DNA from: Curtobacterium sp. VKM Ac-1393
GTDB taxonomy: Bacteria > Actinomycetota > Actinomycetes > Actinomycetales > Microbacteriaceae
Length of the DNA: 64,000 bases
Direction of reading: 5' to 3'
NCBI RefSeq assembly: GCF_015350995.1
Contig: NZ_JADKRW010000006.1
Location: 62,001-126,000, forward strand
The notes beneath the pieces were generated by a model. It was not told the origin of the DNA and ran no database searches. It worked only from the letters and a program-made list of their open reading frames with translations. Positions 56,440 through 64,000 of the stretch are shown piece after piece. Position numbers and translations under genes: made by a program. Numbering within the stretch: the stretch's first letter is position 1; every line of letters begins with the position of its first letter.

Positions 56440-57156
56440 TCAGCGGCCGTCGCCGTCGGGGTCGATGCCCGAGTCGAGCCCGGGGAGGATCCCGTCCTCG
56501 ACCGCACGACGGAGCAGGTCGACCTTCGTCGGGGCCGGGCGACCGACCTCGACGTACTTCACGCGGATGCGGTCGAGGTACTCACGAGCCGTGGAGTACC
56601 CGATGCCGAGCTGCTGCGCCGCCAGCTTGAGCGGCAGGCCCGAGGCGTAGAGGTGCAGGATCTCGCGCTCGCGCCGACCCAGCTGGGCCTTCGCGAAGTC
56701 GCGGTCGGCGTCGATGGCGCTCGCCCACTCGAGGTTGTTCAGCACGTCGCCGCGTGCGACGGTGGCGACCGCCGCCATCACGGTCTTCGTGGCGGACGAC
56801 TTCGGGATGACACCGGCAGCCCCTGCTGCGAGTGCCTCTCGGACGTTGGCCACCCGGTCCGCGATCGAGTGCACGAGCACTGCGGAACCGGTTCCCTGCA
56901 CACCCTTGACGTTCTCGGTGACGGTCGAGCCGTCACCGAGGGACAGGTCGAGGACGACGACGTCGACCTCGCGCCCGTCGAGGCTCTGGACGTACTCGGG
57001 CACGCTCGCGGCGGTGAGCACCACCTCGAAGCCCTCGTTCTGGCACGCCGCCTGGATCCCGAGCCGCACGGACTCGTGGTCGTCGACGATCGCGACGCGG
57101 ACGGGCCTGGTGGCCGCGCTCGTCGTCTCGGCGGCGGTTGTCGTTCCTGCTCCCAC
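56440..57156 (-). CDS. LuxR/NarL-family response regulator
   Basis: 238 residues. Receiver domain RVAIVDDHESVRLGI with Asp25/Asp26 and phosphoacceptor Asp70 in VDVVVLDLSLGDGS; Lys in GVIPKSS near 119. C-terminal helix-turn-helix: LGRREREILHLYASGLPLKLAAQQLGI and YSTAREYLDRIRVKY (about 159-201). GTG at 57156 with GAGAGG upstream, a TATCCT -10 about 62 bases upstream, making it the first gene of the operon. The stimulus and targets are unknown. Confidence 0.92.
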   Translation of the reverse strand: MGAGTTTAAETTSAATRPVRVAIVDDHESVRLGIQAACQNEGFEVVLTAASVPEYVQSLDGREVDVVVLDLSLGDGSTVTENVKGVQGTGSAVLVHSIADRVANVREALAAGAAGVIPKSSATKTVMAAVATVARGDVLNNLEWASAIDADRDFAKAQLGRREREILHLYASGLPLKLAAQQLGIGYSTAREYLDRIRVKYVEVGRPAPTKVDLLRRAVEDGILPGLDSGIDPDGDGR

Positions 57157-57288
57157 TGTTGCCTCTCGTTCCGATGCACGTGCCCGGCCCCTGAAACCGG
57201 GTCGTCATCAGCACCCAAGGATACCCAGGCTGGACTCAGGTCCGGGGAAACCCAGCGCGCCACGCGGACGAACCGGTGGAGATCCCCG

Positions 57289-58548
57289 TCACCGCGCGGG
57301 TGTCAGGCGCGCCACGGCCTCCAGGTGGTGCGTGTGCGGGAACAGGTCGAACGCCCGCACCGCCTCGAGCTTGTACCCCAGGTCGGCGAAGGTCGCGACG
57401 TCACGGGCCAGGGCGACCGGGTCGCACGCGACGTAGACGACCTGCGCCGGCTGGAGTGCCGCGATCTGCTCGACGACCTGTCGTCCGGCCCCGGCGCGGG
57501 GCGGGTCGAGCACGATCGTGCCGGCGCGGAACCGGTCCTTCTCGGCGGCGGAGGCGTTCGCCACCGTGTTCGCCAGCCAGCGGTCGACACGCCCGGTCTC
57601 GGCGCGGGCGCCGAGCCACTCGGCGAGGTTCTCCTGCGCGTGCTCGGTCGCGCGCGCGGCGCTCTCGACGCTGGTGATGCGCGCCTTCGGGCCGACGAGG
57701 TCGCCGAGCGCGGCGGCGAGCAGGCCGACGCCGCCGTACAGGTCCAGGTGGGTGCCCTCGGGGTCGAGTCGGTCGCGGTCGACCAGGTCCTGCACGGCTT
57801 CGGTCAGCACCGACGCCGCGGCCCGGTGCACCTGCCAGAACCCGTTGTCGTCGACCTCGAACGTGCGCTGCCCCACGACCTCGGTCACGACGGTGGGCTT
57901 CTGCTCGTCGATGACGAGACGCGCCCCCTCGGACCCGCTCGGGGCGAGCACGTCGACCACCGACGAGCCGGGCATCACGCCGCGACCGAGCGGCGCGCTC
58001 TGCTGCACGGCGGCGACGGCGAGCGGCAGGCTGGTGACGGGGATGACGGAGTGCGAGCGGGCCGCGAACGGACCGGCGGTGCCCTGCTCGTCGATGTGCA
58101 GGCGGACGCGGGTCCGCCACCCGAGGCCGTTCGCGGCATCGTCGCCGGGCGCGGCCTCGACCACGACGTCGCCGCCGAGCACCGCGGACAGGTCGAGGTG
58201 CGCGAACCGCGAGAACGAGTCGACGAGCACGTCGTGCTTCAGCGTGCGCTGGTGTGCGAGGGCGATGTGCCCGAACTCGGCGCCGCCCGGACGCGTCTCC
58301 GGGTCACGGTCGAGGGCGGCCTCGGCCCACACGTGGTCGACGCGGTGCTCGCTCGGGGTCACGACGCTGACCGTGTCCGCGCGCCAGAACGACTTCTTCC
58401 GGTCCTCGGTCACCCGGGCGACGACGCGCTCCCCGGGGATCGCGTCGGTGACGAAGACCACCCGACCTTCGTGCCGTGCCACCGAGATGCCGCCGTGGGC
58501 GATCCCGGTGACGTCGAGTTCGAGCAGCGTGCCGACGGATTCACCCAT
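57289..58548 (-). CDS. TRAM-domain SAM-dependent 23S rRNA (uracil-5-)-methyltransferase, RlmD/RumA type
   Basis: 419 residues. TRAM domain over residues 1-65 (LELDVTGIAHGGISVARHEGRVVFV), then an insertion with no Cys cluster, the SAM-binding HLDLYGGVGLLAAALGDL, DPPRAGAGRQVVEQ, and the catalytic Cys in VVYVACDPVALARDV. The Fe-S cysteines of E. coli RlmD are absent, as in other actinobacterial members. ATG at 58548. Only 14 bases separate it from the divergent maf start. The target base (U1939 or another) is not certain. Confidence 0.88.
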   Translation of the reverse strand: MGESVGTLLELDVTGIAHGGISVARHEGRVVFVTDAIPGERVVARVTEDRKKSFWRADTVSVVTPSEHRVDHVWAEAALDRDPETRPGGAEFGHIALAHQRTLKHDVLVDSFSRFAHLDLSAVLGGDVVVEAAPGDDAANGLGWRTRVRLHIDEQGTAGPFAARSHSVIPVTSLPLAVAAVQQSAPLGRGVMPGSSVVDVLAPSGSEGARLVIDEQKPTVVTEVVGQRTFEVDDNGFWQVHRAAASVLTEAVQDLVDRDRLDPEGTHLDLYGGVGLLAAALGDLVGPKARITSVESAARATEHAQENLAEWLGARAETGRVDRWLANTVANASAAEKDRFRAGTIVLDPPRAGAGRQVVEQIAALQPAQVVYVACDPVALARDVATFADLGYKLEAVRAFDLFPHTHHLEAVARLTPAR

Positions 58549-58562
58549 GGTTCGATGGTCCC

Positions 58563-59357
58563 ATGCGTCTGTACCTCGCGAGTACATCCCCCGCCCGCCG
58601 AGCGCTCCTCGCCCAGTCCGGGATCGAGCCCGTGCTCGTGTCGCCCGGGGTCGACGAGGACGCCGCCGCGTCCGCAGCATCGGCATCGCTCGGCCGCGAC
58701 CTGACCGGCCCGGAGCTCGTGGCGCTGCTCGCCGTCGCGAAGGCGTCGGCCGTCGCGGACGCCGACGTCGCCGGCTCGCCGGTCGACGGGTTCGTGTTCG
58801 GCGGCGACTCCGCCTTCGAGGTCGACGGGCGCCTGTACGGCAAGCCCCACGACCCGGCGGTGGCCCGGGAGCGCTGGCGGCAGATGCTCACCGCCGGCGG
58901 CGGGACGCTGTGGAGTGGGCACTGCGTGATCGATCGACGACGCGACGACCGGCGCCGCGACGTGGACCCGGCCACGAGACGGACGGGAGGCCCGGATACG
59001 GCCCGCCCCGCGCCTCCCGTCCGCAGCCTGGTGACGTCCCCTGCCGGCGTGCCGGAGCTGGGGGAGGTCGCGCCCGGCGGGTCGACCCTGGCCGCCCACG
59101 GCGACCGCGTGGTCGCCGTGGACAGCGCGGTGCTGACCTTCGCCGACGACCTGTCCACCGACGAGATCGACGCGTACGTAGCGACGGGCGAGCCGCTCGA
59201 GGTCGCCGGTGCGTTCACCATCGACGGGCGTGCAGCGGCGTACATCACGCGCATCGACGGCGCCCCGTCCGCCGTGGTCGGGTTGTCCCTGCCGGTGCTG
59301 CGGTCGATGCTGCTCCGAGGGTTCGGCGTCCCCTGGCACGAGTTCTGGTCACTGTAG
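58563..59357 (+). CDS. maf: Maf/HAM1-type nucleotide pyrophosphatase with a repeat-derived insert
   Basis: 264 residues against about 200 usual. N-terminal MRLYLASTSPARRALLAQSG with the Maf signature, FGGDSAFEVDGRLYGKPHD carrying the catalytic Asp, and C-terminal ATGEPLEVAGAFTIDGRAAAYI. Between GHCVID (about 119-124) and VAVDSAVLTFADDLS lies roughly 55 residues of Arg/Pro-rich sequence, of which residues 140-154 are encoded by a family A palindrome. Maf proteins hydrolyse non-canonical or uridine/thymidine triphosphates. Start ATG as given. The insertion is in frame, so the enzyme may still work. Confidence 0.9.
   Translation: MRLYLASTSPARRALLAQSGIEPVLVSPGVDEDAAASAASASLGRDLTGPELVALLAVAKASAVADADVAGSPVDGFVFGGDSAFEVDGRLYGKPHDPAVARERWRQMLTAGGGTLWSGHCVIDRRRDDRRRDVDPATRRTGGPDTARPAPPVRSLVTSPAGVPELGEVAPGGSTLAAHGDRVVAVDSAVLTFADDLSTDEIDAYVATGEPLEVAGAFTIDGRAAAYITRIDGAPSAVVGLSLPVLRSMLLRGFGVPWHEFWSL
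58980..59023. repeat. Family A palindrome inside the maf coding sequence
   Basis: CGGACGGGAGGC (58980-58991) and GCCTCCCGTCCG (59012-59023) around a 20-base loop. All other family A copies are intergenic. Length and phase keep the maf frame open. Confidence 0.8.
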
Positions 59358-59400
59358 ACATCCGCACCTCTTCGCGGTGGTTCTTTGTGGGTGCCAGTCA

Positions 59401-59428
59401 ATTCGTGCTTCCGTTGCACGAATACGCT
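59401..59428 (+). promoter_or_regulatory. accA3 promoter with a putative operator
   Basis: ATTCGTGC (59401-59408) and GCACGAAT (59416-59423) form an 8-base inverted repeat with a 7-base centre. Its last base is the first of the -10 box TACGCT (59423-59428), which ends 8 bases before the accA3 ATG. A site lying between the -35 and -10 positions is placed for repression. Confidence 0.5.
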
Positions 59429-59436
59429 GATGTCTC

Positions 59437-61224
59437 ATGCCCCGTATCAGCAAGGTCCTCATCGCGAACCGCGGCGAGATCGCCGTCCGCATCATCCGCG
59501 CGGCCCGCGACGCGGGCAAGGCATCGGTCGCCGTCTACGCCGACCAGGACCGTGACGCCCTGCACGCACGCCTCGCCGACGAGGCCTACGCGCTGAACGG
59601 CACCACGAGCGCCGACACCTACCTCGTCATCGACAAGATCATCTCGGTCGCCCGCAGGTCCGGCGCCGACGCCGTGCACCCGGGCTACGGGTTCCTGGCC
59701 GAGAACGCCGACTTCGCCCGCGCCGTCATCGACGCCGGGCTCACCTGGATCGGCCCGTCGCCCGACTCGATCGAGCGTCTCGGCGACAAGGTCTCCGCGC
59801 GGCACGTCGCCGAGAAGGTCGGCGCGCCGCTCGCCCCCGGCACCATCGAGCCCGTGCAGGACGTGTCCGAGGTCTTCGACTTCGTCGACCAGGTCGGGCT
59901 CCCCGTCGCCATCAAGGCCGCGTTCGGCGGTGGCGGTCGTGGGCTGAAGGTCGTGCGCGACCGCGCTTCGGTCGAGGAGCTGTTCGAATCGGCCACGCGC
60001 GAGGCCATCGCGGCGTTCGGTCGCGGCGAGTGCTTCGTCGAGAAGTACCTCGACAAGCCGCGCCACGTCGAGACCCAGTGCCTCGCGGACGAGCACGGCA
60101 ACGTCGTCGTGGTCTCCACCCGTGACTGCTCGCTGCAGCGTCGCCACCAGAAGCTCGTCGAGGAAGCCCCGGCGCCGTACCTGACCGCGTCGCAGGAAGA
60201 ACGCCTGTACGAGTCGTCGAAGGCGATCCTGCGCGAGGTCGGCTACGTCGGTGCCGGCACGTGCGAGTTCCTCATCGGCGCCGACGGGACGGTGTCGTTC
60301 CTCGAGGTGAACACCCGCCTGCAGGTCGAGCACTGCGTGTCCGAAGAGGTCACCGGCATCGACCTGGTGCGCGAGCAGTTCCGCATCGCCGAGGGCGGCG
60401 TGCTCGACTACGCGGACCCCGTCGCGCGCGGTCACTCGTTCGAGTTCCGCATCAACGGCGAGGACCCTGGTCGCAACTTCTTCCCCGCGCCCGGCCCCGT
60501 GCACGCCTTCAACGCGCCGTCCGGCCCCGGTGTCCGGGTCGACTCCGGCGTCGTGAGCGGCGACGTCGTCTCCGGTTCGTTCGACTCGATGCTCGCCAAG
60601 CTCATCGTCACCGGTGCCACGCGTGCCGAGGCACTGGAACGCTCACGCCGTGCGCTCGCCGAGTTCGAGGTCACCGGCCTGCCGACCGTGCTCCCCTTCC
60701 ACCGTGCGGTCGTGTCGGACCCGGCGTTCGCCACGCCGGACGACGAGCCGTTCAGCATCTACACGCAGTGGATCGAGACCGACTTCGACAACGACATCCC
60801 GGCGTGGAGCGGCTCCCCCGAGGAACTGCCGGCGCCGGCTTCGCGCGACTCCGTCGTCGTCGAGGTGCAGGGCAAGCGCATCGAGGTCACCATGCCGTCG
60901 ATCGTCGGTGGCGGAGCTTCGGGCGCCGGTGTCGCAGGTCGTCGTCCGGCCGGTCCCTCCGCTCCCCCGAAGCGCCGTTCGTCGGCGGTCAAGGGCGGCA
61001 TCGCGAAGTCCGGCGGGTCCGTCGCGTCGCCGATGCAGGCCACCGTCGTGAAGCTCGCCGTCGCCGAGGGTGACACCGTGGTGAAGGGCGACCTGCTCGT
61101 CGTGCTCGAGGCCATGAAGATGGAGCAGCCCGTGCAGGCCCACAAGGACGGCGTCGTCACCGGGTTGAACGCTCCGGTCGGCCAGACGGTCTCGTCCGGC
61201 CACGTGCTGCTCGAGCTGGCGTAG
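59437..61224 (+). CDS. accA3: Acyl-CoA carboxylase alpha subunit (biotin carboxylase plus biotin carboxyl carrier)
   Basis: 595 residues. Biotin carboxylase domain over about 1-450: [48 protein letters not shown] (ATP grasp), [17 protein letters not shown], and [23 protein letters not shown] Gly/Ala/Pro/Arg linker around 490-530, then the biotinyl domain with [15 protein letters not shown] (Lys561). It supplies carboxybiotin to AccD and is modified by BirA, encoded 8 kb away. ATG after a -10 with an operator-like repeat. Ends before the 55-bp element. Confidence 0.97.
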   Translation: MPRISKVLIANRGEIAVRIIRAARDAGKASVAVYADQDRDALHARLADEAYALNGTTSADTYLVIDKIISVARRSGADAVHPGYGFLAENADFARAVIDAGLTWIGPSPDSIERLGDKVSARHVAEKVGAPLAPGTIEPVQDVSEVFDFVDQVGLPVAIKAAFGGGGRGLKVVRDRASVEELFESATREAIAAFGRGECFVEKYLDKPRHVETQCLADEHGNVVVVSTRDCSLQRRHQKLVEEAPAPYLTASQEERLYESSKAILREVGYVGAGTCEFLIGADGTVSFLEVNTRLQVEHCVSEEVTGIDLVREQFRIAEGGVLDYADPVARGHSFEFRINGEDPGRNFFPAPGPVHAFNAPSGPGVRVDSGVVSGDVVSGSFDSMLAKLIVTGATRAEALERSRRALAEFEVTGLPTVLPFHRAVVSDPAFATPDDEPFSIYTQWIETDFDNDIPAWSGSPEELPAPASRDSVVVEVQGKRIEVTMPSIVGGGASGAGVAGRRPAGPSAPPKRRSSAVKGGIAKSGGSVASPMQATVVKLAVAEGDTVVKGDLLVVLEAMKMEQPVQAHKDGVVTGLNAPVGQTVSSGHVLLELA

Positions 61225-61238
61225 CGCGCGGGTTCCCT

Positions 61239-61293
61239 CCCGCGGAACCAGGTTCCGGACACAGCACCGTGCATTCGCGCGGTGCTGTGTCCG
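61239..61293. repeat. 55-bp family B element, left copy (probable accA3 terminator)
   Basis: Reads CCCGCGGAACCAGGTTCCGG, then a hairpin of CGGACACAGCACCG (61256-61269) with CGGTGCTGTGTCCG (61280-61293). The copy at 62360-62414 is its inverse, differing by five bases in the loop. It lies 14 bases past the accA3 stop and 12 bases past the end of the minus-strand gene at 61306. Confidence 0.85.
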
Positions 61294-61305
61294 TTCCACA
61301 GTGCT

Positions 61306-62244
61306 TCACCACGCCGGCGTCCTCTGGGTCGCCGGCGAGACGGGTAGCCCGGACCGCCGGAGCGTGGAAGGAGCGTCCCCGCCGGGAAGGACCTCGCGCC
61401 AGATCAACCGCGCAACGCTCCGAACCCCCGAGACCGCGCGCACCGCGTCTTCTCGGAGCTTCTCCGCGACGACCACGTCTTCTGCGCTCCGCGTCCCTCG
61501 GACGTCGCCGGCCCGGTACTTGACGAGTCCGTCGAACTCCACGGCCACCCCGTGCTCGGGGAACCAGAAGTCGACCCGCGCGATGCATCGGCCGTCGAGG
61601 ACGAACTCGTGTTGGAGTTCTGGCCGCGGCAGTCCGAGGTCGTGCATCACCAACTGCGTGAGGCTCTCACCGACTGACTCGATCCGCCCGTCAGCGAGCT
61701 CGAGAAGCGCACGGACACGCTGCACACCACGACGGGTCGTCCGCGTCTCGAGTTCGCGGAGCAGATCCCAGCGGTGGACTCCTCGCCGCAGCACAGCGTC
61801 GAGGACGACCAGGGCGTGGCCACGGTCTGAGCGGAGTGCGACGTCGATGGCTGTCGTCACCAAGTCCGTCGTCTCGACCCCGTCGATCGTCGTCGTCGCC
61901 ACATCCCGACCGCGGGCGGGCACCTTGTCGCTGAACCGCAGCCGCTGCGCTCGGTCGCGTGTGGGATCCGTGAGCTGGACACGATCCGGCAGCGGCCCGA
62001 ACCACGGCAACCCGTGCAGGACCACGGCGGAGGCGTGCGAGACGATGAGCCCCGGTCGCGAGGCCGCGAGGACGGCGTCGATCCGGGCCCGATGACGGAC
62101 CGTTTCGGACGCATCGCGGAACGCCTGCGCGGGCGTCGACACGCCGTGACCGATCCGGAGGAACTCACCCCGCTCGACGCTTCGGCGCACGCGCCGCGCC
62201 GTTGCGCTGTCCACCGGTGTCGTCGTGAGCGGGAGTCGTTCCAT
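61306..62244 (-). CDS. AbiEi-like/DUF559 endonuclease-fold protein
   Basis: 312 residues. N-terminal winged-helix-like region resembling the antitoxin domain of the AbiEi family (ARRVRRSVERGEFLRIGHGV, LIVSHASAVVLHGLPWFG). The C-terminal DUF559 region has the VSR/PD-(D/E)xK-like pattern ELQHEFVLDGRCIARVDFWF then EFDGLVKYRA. Possible acidic active-site residues are Asp and Glu in those two strands. No AbiEii toxin gene is adjacent. ATG at 62244, weak ribosome-binding site. The gene lies exactly between two inverted 55-bp repeats. Proteins of this type are common in actinobacteria, but I know of no proven function. Confidence 0.75.
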   Translation of the reverse strand: MERLPLTTTPVDSATARRVRRSVERGEFLRIGHGVSTPAQAFRDASETVRHRARIDAVLAASRPGLIVSHASAVVLHGLPWFGPLPDRVQLTDPTRDRAQRLRFSDKVPARGRDVATTTIDGVETTDLVTTAIDVALRSDRGHALVVLDAVLRRGVHRWDLLRELETRTTRRGVQRVRALLELADGRIESVGESLTQLVMHDLGLPRPELQHEFVLDGRCIARVDFWFPEHGVAVEFDGLVKYRAGDVRGTRSAEDVVVAEKLREDAVRAVSGVRSVARLIWREVLPGGDAPSTLRRSGLPVSPATQRTPAW

Positions 62245-62359
62245 CGGGACATCGTGTCGCCTGTGTGACCTCCCGTGGCGTGAGCGTGCAGCCGCTGTGG
62301 AGAACCGACCGGCCGGATGCGGTTGTGCAACAGGAGCGAACGCCGACAACACCGCGGTA

Positions 62360-62414
62360 CGGACACAGCACCACGAAGATGCGCGGTGCTGTGTCCGGAA
62401 CCTGGTTCCGCGGG
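62360..62414. repeat. 55-bp family B element, right copy (probable terminator of the phosphohexomutase gene)
   Basis: Inverse of 61239-61293. Hairpin GGACACAGCACC (62361-62372) with GGTGCTGTGTCC (62385-62396), then the palindrome CGGAACCTGGTTCCG (62396-62410) and CGGG. It starts 13 bases past the minus-strand stop at 62427. Confidence 0.85.
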
Positions 62415-62426
62415 CGGACGGGCGTG

Positions 62427-64000
62427 CTATGAGACCAAGGGGCGGACGGCGTCGGCGAGGGCGTCGACGAGGCGCTGGGCCTCGGCGGGGGTCTCCGCCA
62501 CGGTGTCGATGTAGACCTTGACCTTCGGCTCGGTGCCGCTCGGTCGGACGATCACCCGCGCGTCACCGGTCAGGTCGTAGCGCAGGATGTCGGACGGCGG
62601 GAAGCCCTCGGCGCCGTCGACGTAGTCGGTCACGGTGAGGACGTCCAGCCCGCCGAGCGACGACGGCGGAGCGGACCGGAGCGCGGCCATGATCTGCCCG
62701 ATGCGGGACAGGTCGTCCACGCGCGTAGCGACCTGCCCCGAGGCGAACGCTCCGAACTCGGCGGCGAAGGCCTCGAGCTGCCCGGCGATCGACGATCCGG
62801 CGGCGGCGAGTTCCGTCGCCAACGACAGCAGCGAGAGCGCCGCCGAGATGCCGTCCTTGTCGCGCACGACCTCGGGATCGACGAGGTAACCGAGCGCTTC
62901 TTCGTACCCGAACAGCAGCCCGGGGACCCGCGAGACCCACTTGAAGCCGGTGAGGGTGACGCGGTACTCCAAGCCGTGGCGGGCGGCGACGCGGGCCAGC
63001 GCCGGCGACGAGACGATCGACGCCGCGAGGGTGCCGGTCGCGCCGGTCGCCGACGCGCGGACGGCGGCCTGCCACCCGAGCAGCCAGCCGACCTCGTTGC
63101 CGGACAGGCGGCGGTACGTCGGCGCCCCGGAGTCGGAGACCGCGGGGATCGCCAGCGCGAGCCGGTCGGCGTCGGGGTCGTTCGCGATGACGAGGTCTGC
63201 GCCGACGGCGAGCCCGCGGGCGATCGCCAGGTCCATCGCGCCGGGCTCCTCCGGGTTCGGGAACGACACGGTCGGGAACGCTCCGTCCGGCTCGATCTGC
63301 TCCGGCACCACGGCGGGCGACGCGAACCCGGCCGCGGCGAACACCGCGCGTGCGGTCTCCCACCCGACACCGTGCATCGCCGTGTAGACGACCTTCGGCT
63401 GCTCCTGCGGCGCCAGGACGGGTGCCGGCACGATCGCGGCGGTCGCGGCCACGTAGGCGTCCACCAGCGCGGACGAGGCGACGGTGTAGTCGGCGCCCCG
63501 GGGCAGATCCGTGATCGAACCGGCGGCGACCGCGTCGATGGCGTCCGCGATGAGGCCGTCGACCGGCGGCACGATCTGCGAACCGTCGTCGTCCTGGCCG
63601 AGGTACACCTTGTAGCCGTTGTCCCGCGGCGGGTTGTGGCTGGCGGTGACCATCACCCCGGCACCGACGTCGAGGTGCCGGACGGCGAACGCCACCACCG
63701 GCGTGGGCAGGGCACTCGGCAGCAGGGTGACCTCGAGTCCGAGGCCGCGCATGACCTCGGCCGAGTCACGCGCGAAGACGTCGGAGTTCACGCGGCCGTC
63801 GTAGCCGATGACGACGCTGCGCGACCGGCCGGTGTCGACGAGGAACCGTGCCAGTCCGGCAGCAGCCTGGGTGACGACGACCCGGTTCATGCGGAGCGGT
63901 CCGTACCCGAGCTCGGCGCGGAGTCCGGCGGTCCCGAACTGCAGTCGGCCGCCGAACCGAGCGGCGAGCGCCTGCACCGCCGGACCGGAGCCGTCGGAGG
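62427..64000 (-). CDS. Phospho-sugar mutase (phosphoglucomutase/phosphomannomutase), N-terminus beyond the window
   Basis: At least 524 residues are visible and the frame is open to the window edge. GGRLQFGTAGLRAELG near the visible start, the phosphoserine loop VMVTASHNPPRDNGYKVYLG, the metal loop ANDPDADRLALAI, SGNEVGWLLGWQ for the sugar, and VRPSGTEPKVKVYID near the C-terminus for phosphate binding. Interconverts hexose 1- and 6-phosphates, supplying glucose-1-phosphate for RmlA or mannose-1-phosphate for GDP-mannose. Specificity cannot be fixed. Roughly 40 residues are expected beyond the edge. Confidence 0.93.
   Translation of the reverse strand, partial: SDGSGPAVQALAARFGGRLQFGTAGLRAELGYGPLRMNRVVVTQAAAGLARFLVDTGRSRSVVIGYDGRVNSDVFARDSAEVMRGLGLEVTLLPSALPTPVVAFAVRHLDVGAGVMVTASHNPPRDNGYKVYLGQDDDGSQIVPPVDGLIADAIDAVAAGSITDLPRGADYTVASSALVDAYVAATAAIVPAPVLAPQEQPKVVYTAMHGVGWETARAVFAAAGFASPAVVPEQIEPDGAFPTVSFPNPEEPGAMDLAIARGLAVGADLVIANDPDADRLALAIPAVSDSGAPTYRRLSGNEVGWLLGWQAAVRASATGATGTLAASIVSSPALARVAARHGLEYRVTLTGFKWVSRVPGLLFGYEEALGYLVDPEVVRDKDGISAALSLLSLATELAAAGSSIAGQLEAFAAEFGAFASGQVATRVDDLSRIGQIMAALRSAPPSSLGGLDVLTVTDYVDGAEGFPPSDILRYDLTGDARVIVRPSGTEPKVKVYIDTVAETPAEAQRLVDALADAVRPLVS

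Noticed and set aside
61306-62244. Complete AbiE type IV toxin-antitoxin system
   Set aside because: Only the AbiEi-like N-terminal part is present, fused to a DUF559-type domain. No nucleotidyltransferase toxin gene is next to it.
61239-62414. Classical transposon with terminal inverted repeats
   Set aside because: The enclosed gene is not a transposase, and the bases next to the two outer ends differ, so there is no target-site duplication. A cassette is kept only as a hypothesis in the findings.
1-64000. tRNA or rRNA genes, prophage, integrase or insertion sequence
   Set aside because: I found no tRNA-like cloverleaf, no rRNA sequence and no transposase, integrase or phage structural motif in any reading frame.

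Overview
The window comes from a high-GC actinobacterium. Frequent GTG starts, start codons placed 6-8 bases after a TANNNT box with no ribosome-binding site, the AccA3/AccD/AccE acyl-CoA carboxylase set and the family content all suggest the Microbacteriaceae. Curtobacterium is my best guess, from general resemblance rather than from any marker gene. No rRNA, tRNA, CRISPR array, phage or transposase gene is visible.

From 1 to about 50 kb the window is essentially one large cell-surface glycan locus. It begins with a sugar-nucleotide epimerase (cut by the window edge) and manA. Two O-antigen-ligase/polymerase-like membrane proteins, a large membrane protein and several glycosyltransferases follow. 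A coupled pair encodes a lipoprotein and a secreted repeat protein. Next come the Wzm/Wzt ABC exporter with three GTs translationally coupled behind it, and the dTDP-L-rhamnose genes in two blocks (rmlC-rmlA on minus, rmlB-rmlD on plus) around a GtrB-like GT and two DUF2142-type GT-C proteins. Further along are GH16, GH6 and GH25 secreted hydrolases, a GtrA flippase-like protein, two more DUF2142-type proteins, a YbhN/UPF0104 membrane protein, a GT-C transferase, an acyltransferase-3, a pyruvyl transferase, a GT4 and UDP-glucose dehydrogenase. Together they could make mannose-, rhamnose- and glucuronate-containing polymers, export them by the ABC route, attach and decorate them (acyl, pyruvate, glycosyl side groups) and trim the wall or foreign polysaccharides. 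purE and purK sit inside this locus.

From 50 to 64 kb the content is mostly housekeeping: PH-domain protein, birA, divergent accD-accE, a 679-base intergenic stretch rich in structure (a candidate small RNA and a repeat cluster), a response regulator/histidine kinase/pseudokinase-like operon, a 23S rRNA uracil methyltransferase, maf, accA3, an AbiEi/DUF559-like protein flanked by 55-bp inverted repeats, and a phosphohexomutase cut by the right edge.

Three signals go beyond ordinary annotation. (1) Dispersed palindromes sharing GGGAGGCCCG lie mostly at transcription-unit ends, and one lies in frame inside maf. (2) A second repeat family with the core CGGAACCWGGTTCCG brackets the DUF559 gene. 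(3) Start-proximal -10 boxes recur at about 15 genes, including a divergent pair whose -10 boxes overlap in an 18-base gap.
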